Source: Pseudoips prasinana
Taxonomy: Eukaryota > Arthropoda > Insecta > Lepidoptera > Nolidae
Direction: 5' to 3'
Length of the DNA: 64,000 nucleotides
NCBI GenBank assembly: GCA_951640165.1
Contig: OX621264.1
Span: 563,001-627,000, forward strand
Of the stretch, positions 47,086-56,650 are shown one piece after another. The translations under genes and the position numbers were made by a program. Position 1 is the stretch's first letter, and the number at the start of each line of letters is the position of its first letter. The notes beneath the pieces are model-generated. The model saw only the letters and a program-made list of their open reading frames with translations. It had not been told where the DNA came from and did not search any database.

Positions 47086-49875
47086 ATGAATGACTCTGGA
47101 CACGGAAATGCAGTAAGTGAGAAATTGAATATGTCCCAAGGTAGTACCACGATGAGTCCGAGTCCTCTATCAATAGAGAAGCTAGATGGCAATATGGATT
47201 ACAGTACGTGGAAGTTTATGATGGAACTATACCTAATCCACGAAGACCTGTGGGAATATACATTGTCTACACCGAGTGCAAGTGATGTTGCAGGTATGAA
47301 AAGAGACCAAAAGGCCAGGGCAAAAATTTGCTTGATGGTAAAGCCACATTGTTTGATCCATGTTGTACGCAACTCTAAGTCTGCAAAAGAAGCGTGGGAG
47401 GCGCTTAAGGCTGCTTTTGAAGATAAGGGCCTAAATAATAGGTGTAGACTGTTGGCAAAATTGGTCAATCTGAAATTGGAGCAATTTCATTCTGTGAGAG
47501 AATATGTAACAGCCTTGATGACGGTAGCTCAACAGCTTCATGATCTTGGCAAAGAAATAGACGATGAACTGCTAGCGGCGTTAATGTTACAAGGTTTAAC
47601 AGAGGAATATGCACATTTGAGACTAGCGCTTGAGAACATCAATGCTACGGTAAGTACCGACTATGTCAAAACAAAACTTCTACAACTAGATGGAGATAAA
47701 CCATACGCAAGTACCAGTACTTCAAATGCATCCAATTCGGCACTACTAGTAAAGCAACCAAGGAAGAGGGCTAAGTATAAAAACTTCAAAAAGAAGCCTT
47801 TAAAATGTTATATTTGTGAAGGGCCACACAAAGCGAAGGATTGCCCAAGGAAACCAGTAATGAAGAAGGATGCTTTGACGTCAATAGCGATGGCGACTGC
47901 GACGAAGCAGGAATCTGGTGAATGGATACTTGACTCTGGTGCAACGAACCATATGACGAATAGAAGACACTGGTTAACGGACTGTAAAAAGCTTTACCAA
48001 CCAGTAGAAGTAGCGTGTGCAAATGGAGAAAGTATGTATGGAGAGGCAGTTGGTAATGTAGTAAACAAAGATATGGATGTTTCAATAAGTAATGTGTTGT
48101 TTGTACCTGGGTTAGCAGCTAACCTTCTGAGTGTGAGCACAATAGTAAGTAGAAACCTAGTTTTTGTGTTTGACAAATCTGACTTTAAAATTATGAAAGC
48201 AGAAGGATGCAAGATTACTGGTAATGTTTCTCATTCTGGTGTTGTAGAGAATGGTGTCTATAAACTTAAGTATTGTTCACAGAAAATGCCCTTAGCTTCA
48301 ACAGCTTCTGACCAAATGATACTATGGCACAGGCAACTGGGACACCTAGGGGTACGGAACCTTACACTACTTAAGGAGAAGATGGCGCAAGGGGTAAGTT
48401 TTTCTAACAGCACTTCAAAACTCGTATGTGAAGCATGTGTAATGGGGAAACAAACTACGCTACCCTGCAAGAGAACTGGTGCTAGCAGGGCAAATGAGGT
48501 CTTGGGCTTAGTTCACACTGATGTTTGTGGACCTATGAGTGAGAGTTCATATGGAGGTTATCGATACTATCTCACATTTATTGATGACCTCACGAGGAAA
48601 ACGATTGTTGACATGTTGAAGAATAAAGGAGAGGTCTTTGACAAGTTTGCCGAATTTGTGAGACTGACTGAACGTCAAACAGGGAAGAAGTTGAAGATTA
48701 TTCGATCTGATAGCGGCAAAGAATTTGCAAATAAGCGAATGGATGAGTTTTGTAAAATGAGGGGCATTCGTCATCAACTGACGGTAGATTATACACCTCA
48801 ACAAAATGGAGTAGCCGAGAGAGCTAACAGAACCATCACAGAGAAAGCTAGAACTATGCTGGAAGAATCTGGCTTAAGCAGACGGATGTGGGCTGAAGCA
48901 GTTAACACTGCAGTATATATCATGTTGTATTTATGTTTATGGTGTACAATAAAGAGTATTCTATTCTATTCTATATTTGAAGAACCGGTCGCCTACGGTA
49001 GCTGTGAAAAATATGACCCCAGAAGAGGCCTGGACTGGAAAGAAGATAGATCTGAGCTCCTTAAGAGTTTTGGATGCAAGGCTTACCTTCATATTCCAGA
49101 CCAGAAGCGAAAAAAGTGGGATTCTAAAAGCCAAGAGTTAGCCCATGTTGGTTATTGTGAAGAAACAAAGGGCTATCGCTTAGTTAATCCAGTGACGGTT
49201 GAACTGCATAGGGGAAGAGATGTGGTGTTCTTTGAGAATCAGAAATATGGAAACAATAGTGAAAAATGCATAGGAGAAGTTAACCCACTAACAGATACTA
49301 TTATTGAGCTAGAGAGAACCACGGAAGCAACTCAAGACGAAGGAGTTCCAGATATTCGTTTACAACAACAAGATAGGCGTTATGTCGAACCTACAGAGGT
49401 GGTTCCAGTGAACGATGTTGTTGATGATGATGCGTGGCACTCCTCTAATGAAAGAGAATCAGATGCTGAGGAAAATCTGCCAAATAACGGCACTGAGACT
49501 TCATGCAGAAGATATCCACTTCGGCGAAGGGAAACAAAACAGTTTCCAGATTTCGTGACATATAAAGCTACTTCTTTATCCCAAGATCCCTTGACAGTCG
49601 ATGAGGCGTTAAGTAGGGATGATGGTATGAAGTGGATAGCCGCAATTGAGGAGGAATTACAGGCTCTTAAGAAAAACAATACATGGACTCTTGTGAAGCC
49701 ACCGAAGTCGTGTAACATCGTTGATTCAAAATGGTTATTTCGAATAAAAGAAGAGGCGGGGGGAAAGACCCGTTACAAGGCACGACTCGTGGCAAGAGGC
49801 TTTAGTCAACGAAGAGGCGTGGATTATTTTGATACGTTTTCGCCTGTAGTAAGGCACAGCTCGCTTAGAACTTAG
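47086..49875 (+). pseudogene. Copia gag-pol polyprotein, 929 codons, truncated in RT
   Basis: Gag is at about 1-270, with a zinc knuckle CYICEGPHKAKDC from residue 241 (CX2CX3HX4C, one residue short of the usual form). Protease WILDSGATNHM has its aspartate at 283. The integrase zinc region starts WHRQLGH at about 413. The catalytic core is D479 (HTDVCGP), D542 (RSDSGKEF) and E578 (GVAER), a proper D,D,35,E. RT begins SKWLFRIKEE and ends HSSLRT at a TAG (49873-49875) that replaces a leucine codon; the reading continues IALAANMDLKIDQIDVKTAF beyond it. Codons from about 48972 to 49067 are out of frame: a 58-bp LINE-tail insertion and a 1-bp loss in a T run cancel each other. The product cannot be functional. 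Confidence 0.92.
48914..48971 (+). repeat. CR1-like LINE tail inserted in copia integrase
   Basis: GGTGTACAATAAAGAGTATT and CTATTCTATT are the 3' end of the family B LINE. TATAT lies at both borders as a target duplication. The net 58 bp shift the frame by one. Confidence 0.85.
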
Positions 49876-49937
49876 ATCGCCCTAGCAGCTAATATGGATT
49901 TGAAGATTGACCAAATAGATGTGAAAACGGCGTTTGG

Positions 49938-50208
49938 GTCTTATAATGAGAGACGACAGGCCATTACACACCATGCGGGCGTAGTGGGGGTTGGCAGACT
50001 TCACATGGCACCATGAATATTTTGGTGAACTCTCAGACATCCAGGCCGTTTCCATGATGTTTTCCTTCACCGTTTAAGTACGACAACTTTGATACGCAGT
50101 TGAAGTTTAAAAGTCAGTGGTTGCATTGTGATGCATTGGGTTGAACTCGAGACCACTGACCCACAGTCTAACCCCTAGGCTATCTCGACTATTTTTAACT
50201 AATATGCA
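49938..50208 (-). repeat. tRNA-headed SINE, family E
   Basis: On the minus strand the A-box region is GATAGCCTAGGGGTTAGACT and the B-box CTCGAGTTCAACCC. The body contains GGTGAAGGAAAACATCATGG and CTGAGAGTTCACC. It starts exactly where copia ends. Confidence 0.8.
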
Positions 50209-50525
50209 AGATTAGAATGTGTACGAGAATATATATTTCATTTTAATCCAGCGTTCAATTATTACATTCTGTGTCAAAAATGTTTTTCTAGGTTGATTTT
50301 TTGGCAAAATATACAGCAACTGAGAGGAATGATGATACAAATAAAAATAAATCCGACTTAAACGTCTGATTGAATTACAAAAACAACACGACTCTTAAAA
50401 TTATTTAAAACCCTTTGACCTTGAAACCCTTGCTTTGACCCTTTAGCATGGTGAAACAATAACAATTATAAGCCATATCGCTATTTTGATTTTTTCCATG
50501 GCATTGGTTTAAATTCAACAGTCTA

Positions 50526-51489
50526 CAGTACCACAAACTTATCTGGCCCGCTGGCAGCGTCGCTGTTATCGCATTTAGTGTTGCTAGTAACTATTTTTTG
50601 CAATAAAGTGGGTAAAAATAATATGCACATTGTAACGTAAATATTACTAGACTAAAAAGCAAACAAATACTGTCATTACAAATCTTTATATTTTTATACA
50701 ATAATTATGATCATTTAGGTACATAAAATGTATGCTGAGTGTCCTCTAACGGGGATACTCCAGGTATTATGATTTCACCGGAATTGTTTAATTCAAAAGT
50801 CTATTTTCATCATCATCATTATCATAATCTCTGCTTTCACTTTGACTATCGCTACTTAATTGATTGATGAAAGGCTCGTCTAAGTATCCATTCCTTTTTC
50901 GATACTCATTTTAAATATATTTTACATGATTGCAATGCTTTTGCCATTCATTGACTGTTATTTTATCAAAAGCTTCTGCAATCAATGTACGCATTTCAGA
51001 ATCCGATCTACCAATATTCTGAACTGCTATAAATTTTTGCATCTGCTTGCTCTTTTTCTTTCACAAGTTTTCTTACAAATCACTCCCCGACACCTACAAT
51101 GGAAATAGCAAAAATTTAATAAAATTATGAATATTTTAAAATATGTATTTAAATTTAAAGTGCGAGGGGGAGTTTCGTATTTTTTCAGAAGCTGACAACA
51201 CTAACCTGTAGCAGCAGCTACGCGTTCATACAACTTATTGAAGCGTATAATTGGTGCCTGAAGGTGTTTTTCTTCATTCATATAACTCAATACTTGTAAT
51301 ATAACGTTCCTCGCATCACTTTTTAAAGCTTTCGACATTTTAAACAATTAAAAACCCCAAAAAGAAAAATAAATACGCTCAACAAACAATCAATGGCAGG
51401 AATGTCAGGGAATACCAGCCGATTGACATTTCCAACTGGCGTCGTTAGTTCTACTGTTGGCCACCGGGCCAGATAAGTTTGTGGCACTA
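50526..51489 (-). mobile_element. TA-target DNA transposon, internally deleted, copy 1
   Basis: Inverted ends CAGTACCACAAACTTATCTG / GATAAGTTTGTGGCACTA are flanked by TA (50524-50525 and 51490-51491). At 964 bp it keeps pieces of both transposase ends but no catalytic core. A second copy is at 55328-56258 (about 90% similar by eye). Confidence 0.85.
50750..51338 (-). pseudogene. Remnant transposase, N- and C-terminal parts
   Basis: Exon 1 (51338-51206) encodes MSKALKSDARNVILQVLSYM and ERVAAATG, like the DNA-binding start of arthropod Tc1/mariner-related transposases. Donor GTTAGT and acceptor CATTGTAG bound a 112-bp intron (51205-51094). The second part reads VRKLVKEKEQA and, in a shifted frame, FDKITVNEWQKHCNHVK then RKRNGYLDEPFINQL and an acidic tail. 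That matches the C-terminus of such transposases. The DDE core between them is missing. It is not functional. Confidence 0.65.
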
Positions 51490-52038
51490 TACAAGTAGTC
51501 TAATCTAATCACATAATGGGACCAAAGAGTATTAAACCTACAAATGGTACTAGGTGTAACAACCAAAGATATTATAATATAACAAGATTGCGCACTCCAA
51601 GATTTAGTTCAAAGTAAAATGAACTCAAAATCTTTAAGATACAGTCCATTTCTCTTTGTAGTGTACCAATAGGAAAAAACGGACCACTTGAGAGGCTCTC
51701 GTTTTGGAATCTGTCCCTGTCTAACCGATGGCCAGCCTAAAAATAACTTACTTGACGTATAAAATAGTAGAATTTTTGGTCAAAAACCTAGGATTATGTT
51801 TTCATATAACTATAATTAAATAATTTTTATTTATTTAAGACGTACACAACGTTTTTTTAAACTATGTCTTATTCTTTGATAGCTTTTTAAATACATTTAA
51901 TTTGGGTTTAGTAAATTCAATAGCAGTATTTATAAGAAATGACGTTTACCACACTCAATTTGTAAACAAATATGGCGAATGTTTGTTTTGAAATTATTTA
52001 TCGTATTGTGCTCCAATCCAGTTCCAATTTGCTTAAAA

Positions 52039-52249
52039 ATGGTTTTAACTTGTTGCGTAAAAGGGTGTAAAAGTGAGGGTCATCTGGGGAGTGGTATATC
52101 TTTTCACAAGTAATTGTTATCTTGTAATGTTTTTATATTTTGGCTAAGTTCAGCAACAGGGTAACCATTCGTTACGTATTTAATGGATCGTTTTTCTAGA
52201 TTTCCCAAAAACGAGGAATTGAAACAAAAAAGGATGAATATTGTTCCCG
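52039..52249 (+). pseudogene. THAP-domain start of a transposase, two exons
   Basis: Exon 1 (52039-52109) encodes MVLTCCVKGCKSEGHLGSGI then SFHK. The donor is GTAATT. Exon 2 (52200-52249) after TTTTTCTAG continues FPKNEELKQKRMNIVP. The spliced CCVKGC...SFHKFP is the first half of a THAP C2CH zinc finger. The later Cys/His pair, the AVPTIF-like end and the nuclease domain are not seen. THAP fingers bind transposon ends in P elements. It is truncated. Confidence 0.75.
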
Positions 52250-52496
52250 GTAAATAATAATCTGATATAGCAATTAACTGTTTTATTACAAATAACATTC
52301 ACATTTGTTTTAGAGTTTTTGCACATTGACACAAAATACTATTCCCCACTACCAGCCACTAAGCATACCTACTCGAGATTGTTGCCTCTTACAACAAACG
52401 ATTTTTCCAACCTGTCGTAATGTATATTAGGTATTTTATACCTACGTAATAATTGTCTGCTGTGTGGTGACGGCGACAAATATCAGAATCAGAATA

Positions 52497-52715
52497 TCAT
52501 CACCCCATCTCATCCCGTGGGGGGCGTAGAAGTCGACCCGAGGGAATATCTACCAGAGGACGGGAAGCAGCTTCCTTCTGAGTACTACGACCATCATACT
52601 GCGATCGCCAACCCGCCTGCCAAGCGTGGCGATTATGGCATATCCCCTCAAGATGATTCTTGATGGAGGCTTGTCCAGCAGTGGACTTATTTAAGCTGTA
52701 ATGATGATGATGATG
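52497..52715 (+). repeat. RTE/SINE-type 3' fragment nested in the THAP element
   Basis: CATCTCATCCCGTGGGGGGC, GGAGGCTTGTCCAGCAGTGG and a terminal GATGATGATGATG. Confidence 0.65.
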
Positions 52716-52728
52716 ATGAATAATTGTC

Positions 52729-52816
52729 TATTTCACTATATCTAACACTAAAACGAGGCTACTGTTTCCTCGTGTCAGTGTTTGTTATGAGTAAATAGGT
52801 AAGAAATAGACAATTG
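52729..52816. repeat. Imperfect long hairpin
   Basis: AATTGTCTATTTC / GAAATAGACAATT form the base of a stem. Inside it ACACTAAAACGAGG pairs with CCTCGTGTCAGTGT. This is a pre-miRNA-sized foldback, but no other support exists. Confidence 0.5.
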
Positions 52817-53737
52817 CTACACTCTTATTAATAACAAAAGATATAAAATTATCTCAGTTGTTTAGATTAAGCCACTTAGAAGATATTTTCAATTAAGGTA
52901 GTGAGTATAGTACTATCCGTGGAATAAATTTAAGAATCGGGCCTGTAGTCTATTAGTGTTACCTGATTTTCACAATCTAATCTATATTGAATATATGTAT
53001 TACAATAATTATCCTAGAATACTATAGCCGACTGACACAAAACACTTGTTGCGAAAAAGAATATAAGTAAATAAAACATATAATATACTTGAAAACTAGT
53101 TGGATACATTACGAATATATAATATTTGGAAAGTCTACTGCCTTTGTCCAAAATATCTACCACTACTCACACTTACATTAGGCGGGAATTGTACTATAAA
53201 TAATTATATAATTTCCTAAACGTATAAAAATCTACGAATAAACTTGGTATAATTTAATTTATATTGCTTGCAGAGAGGCATACAAAATAAAGAAAGTATA
53301 AGTAACGAACACATCTCGAATACGTATACCTAGGTATGCAGTGGGGCGAACAGTAACTTTAAAAGCACTGCACAGGTAGTATGATTATACTTCAAAAGTA
53401 AGTTTATTAATTCTCATAAAAACAAAATTTTAAATTTGGCGCGTTAAAACATTCGCATAATTCCACGACGCATGGTCACTCTATTAGAAGGAGATGCCAT
53501 CCAAAACAGCGACTTCTTGCTCGGGCCGTTTTTGCTCCCTCAGTGCGCAATCTTGTTATATTATAATATCTTTGGTAACAACAACCAATAATATCTTCGA
53601 CAACAACAACACACCCTAGCAATCAGGCAGCTGTCAAATTTAGTGTTACCAAAATGAACACTTTTTACAAAACTTGGCGAAAGCTTTAAATTTAAGGCAA
53701 CAGTATTGTTTTTTATTTTTAATATGAGATATACAGT

Positions 53738-54076
53738 TAGTCTAGCGGTAGCGTGTTCAATCGAAGATAATGAGGTCCTGGGTTCAAATCCCGAGCCGGG
53801 CCATAAAGTGATTTTGGAATTTATCCGTAAAAACGAATTTTCGTTGGCGGTATTTCACCCCCGTGCATCGGAGAACACGTAAAGCCATCGGTCAGGCACC
53901 TGGCCTGTGTCCGATCATGTCGCTAGTCGTCTCATTGGAAAATGAGAGTGATGAAATAAAAAGTGCCCCTGTATTCGCGTACACACCTCTGCACTATAAT
54001 ATGTCCTGTGCACTTGGCTAGTCTCCGTGAGACCGGCCACCGTGGTCAAAATTAGGCCTGGAGGACATTGTACAGA
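53738..54076 (+). repeat. SINE family B
   Basis: GTCTAGCGGTAGCGTGTTCA, GGTTCAAATCCCGAGCCGGG, GAGAACACGTAAAGCCATCG and GAGACCGGCCACCGTGG. Confidence 0.8.
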
Positions 54077-54299
54077 TTTAGTAATGGTCACTTTTAAAAA
54101 CTTGTAGATATTTGAGATTATAGTTTAATTTTGTTTATTAAAGTTATTTCGATTTTGGTATGGATTCAATTCAAATCAGTAATTACAGTGATCTGTTTTA
54201 GTCTTCTGAAAATAAAGGTCTCAAAATATGTCTAATGGGAAAATTTAACACTTTGAAGATCCCAATTGGAATATGCATGCTGTGTGTCGAATCCATTTT

Positions 54300-54680
54300 A
54301 TAGCAAATATGTGGATCAAATTGAGGCTGTACAACGTAAGTTCCTTAGTTTTATGCACTATAGATGCCACCGTGATCGTCGAAAATACTCGCAGTTACTG
54401 AGTAGATACAAGATGCTACAATAAATTATGTTACTTAGTTCCAAGACACCGTCGCGTGCCCTCACCGTCGAGGGGTGAGGGCACGCGCACTATTTGCAAT
54501 TGGGACTTGTAGAATCAACGCTGGTGTGCGCGCTCCCATGCATCGGCTAGTGCATAAATACAATATCCATTTTTAAATTAATTAAAATTTAATTTTTGCA
54601 TGTTCTATGTACCAATTTAAGAAAAAGATCATTGAGGTGCTTGGCGGAAGTAATTAATCATCGTACTACTCCACCAATGT
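54300..54680 (+). pseudogene. LINE ORF2 C-terminal remnant
   Basis: Readable pieces are VEAVQRKFLSFMHYRCHRDR and RKYSQLLSRYKML, then CRINAGVRAP across stops. It resembles the C-terminal region of Jockey/CR1-type ORF2. Confidence 0.5.
54453..54487. repeat. Perfect hairpin, 14-bp GC-rich arms
   Basis: CGCGTGCCCTCACC and GGTGAGGGCACGCG flank GTCGAGG. Confidence 0.85.
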
Positions 54681-54689
54681 TAGAACACA

Positions 54690-55326
54690 CTCATAATATT
54701 TTTATATAATATCTTCATTGTTTTTCTTTTTTTAAATAATGTTAAATCACATATTCATTACTTTTCTCTCTTCATAACTTTTGAACTTCAAAAAAATGCT
54801 TTTAATCTAATGTGCTTGCATGATAATACTAGGCTATGCTATATATAATACATAGGTACCCTTAGATTTCTCAAATAAATGTAATGTTGTGTCTCTGGTT
54901 TATATTCCTGAAATTATTATGGCAACCTGTGGAAAATGTGGTTGGACATACATTTCATAAATTTGTATGTTTAGAATTAAGTACCTAATGCTCAATGTAT
55001 ATCTGTTTGTTTTCCCAAATGAATTAAATAAATATTTGCTAAGTATGATATTAATGAAAGGCTTAAGTGGAGCTAAGATAATACAGACTTGTTCTGACTT
55101 AGACTCAGACTGAAGTTCGCGATGACTCCACAACACATACAATTTTTTTACAACTGTGATCAACATTTAAACAAAACACTTATTTAGTATTTTTCTCAAC
55201 GATATTTATATCAAATTTCGATATAGATCATTAAATATTTTTTTATTTTTTAACACCAAATGGATTAATTTTTCCGAAATAAAAAATATACAATACAATA
55301 CATATTTCCAATATAATAATATAGTT
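54690..55326. other. AT-rich intergenic DNA, no gene seen
   Basis: No repeat family or coding frame could be assigned. Confidence 0.4.
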
Positions 55327-55327
55327 A

Positions 55328-56258
55328 CAGTTCCGCAAACTTATCTGGCCCGCTGGCAGCGTCGCTGTTATCGCATTTAGTGTTGCTAGTAACTATTTTT
55401 TGCAATAAAGTGGGTAAAAATAATATGCACATTGTAACGTAAATATTACTTCACTAAAAAGCAAACAAATACTGTCATTACAAATCTTTATATTTTTATA
55501 CAATCATTATGATCATTTACATAAAATGTAAGCTGAGTGTCCTCTAACGGGGATACTCCAGGTATTATTATGACACCGGAATTGTTTAATGCAGAAGTCA
55601 TTTCATCATCATCATTATCATAATCACTGCTTTCACTTTCAATATCACTACCTAATTGATTGATGAAAGGCTCGTCTAAGTATCCATTCCTTTTCGATAC
55701 TCATTTTCAATATTTTTTACATGATTGCAATGCTTGTGCCATTCATTGACTGTTATTTTATCAAAAGCTTCTGCAATCAATGTAGGCATTTCAGAATTCG
55801 ATCTACCAATATTCTGATCTGCTATAAATTTCACAAGTTTTCTTACAAATCACTCCCCGAAACCTACAATGGAAATAGCAAAAATTAAATAAATAATTTA
55901 TATTTTAAAATGTGTATTTAAATTTAAAGTGCGAGGGGGAGTTTCGTATTTTTTCAGAAGCTGACAACACTAATCTGTAGCAGCAGCTACGCGTTCATAC
56001 AACTTATTGAAGGGTATAATTGGTGCCTGAAGGTGTTTTTCTTCATTCATATAAGTCAATACTTGTAATATAACGTTCATCGCATCACTTTTTTAAGCTT
56101 TCGGCATTTTTCACAATTAAAAACCACAAAAAGAAAAATAAATACGTGGAACAAACAATCAATGGCAGGAATATCAGGGAATAACAGCCGATTAACATTT
56201 CAAACTGGCGTCGTTAGTTCTACTTTTGGCCACCGGGCCAGATAAGTTTGTGGAACTA
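55328..56258 (-). mobile_element. TA-target DNA transposon, internally deleted, copy 2
   Basis: CAGTTCCGCAAACTTATCTG / GATAAGTTTGTGGAACTA ends are flanked by TA (55326-55327 and 56259-56260). It has the same internal layout as copy 1. The N-terminal exon start is at 56107, but its splice donor reads ATTAGT instead of GTTAGT. Confidence 0.85.
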
Positions 56259-56599
56259 TACTCTAAAGTTTTCTCTTTTTATTTAACTAGTTCATATTGA
56301 TTGAAGTTCTATGATCTGGCATCACCAAATCAGTCAGCTGTCACGATGGCTGTCACTAAATAAATCAATAATCTGTTTTACCTTATTAATTACAATTTCT
56401 TATTAATTACTTATTTCTATCAGCAATGTAGGGGTAAAGAAACGACCAGGGCATATAACTGCATATTTTAATTGTAGTTTCATTGAACATTTTTGTTAGT
56501 ATCGATGTATTTATGGTCGGACACTTTTGTAACGGTTGACCGGTTGTTTAGTCCGGAAATGTTTGTTTCTATTGTGGTTTTCTTGTGGAAATAAGGAAA

Positions 56600-56650
56600 A
56601 TGGACTTGTCTCCAGACGAAGATCACTTCCAGGGCCGCCTCCTCCACCAG
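56600..56650 (+). CDS. Ankyrin gene exon 1 (start codon)
   Basis: ATG follows AATAAGGAAA. Seventeen codons end at CACCAG|GTGACT. Its assignment rests on phase and on LLHQ joining AALWDNLELL as a normal ankyrin start. About 4.4 kb of intron separates it from exon 2. Confidence 0.7.

Larger units (their letters stand above)
46785..49937 (+). mobile_element. Copia-type LTR retrotransposon, 3'-truncated
   Basis: It contains a candidate 5' LTR (46785-47049), a primer-binding site and one gag-pol frame from 47086. It breaks off inside reverse transcriptase at about 49937, where a SINE begins. The right LTR is absent. Confidence 0.88.
51563..53575 (+). mobile_element. THAP-encoding DNA transposon (P-element-like), 34-bp inverted ends
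   Basis: CCAAAGATATTATAATATAA and the next 14 bases through GCGCACT are perfectly inverted at the right end (AGTGCGCAATCTTGTTATAT onward to CTTTGG). TAACAA lies at both borders (51557-51562 and 53576-53581). At 2013 bp it encodes a THAP start but no visible catalytic domain. P elements make 8-bp duplications, so the 6-bp match leaves the superfamily open. An RTE/SINE-type fragment is nested at about 52497-52715. Confidence 0.8.

Noticed and set aside
47199..49718. Several minus-strand ORFs inside copia
   Set aside because: They are antisense shadows of the gag-pol frame and have no family features.
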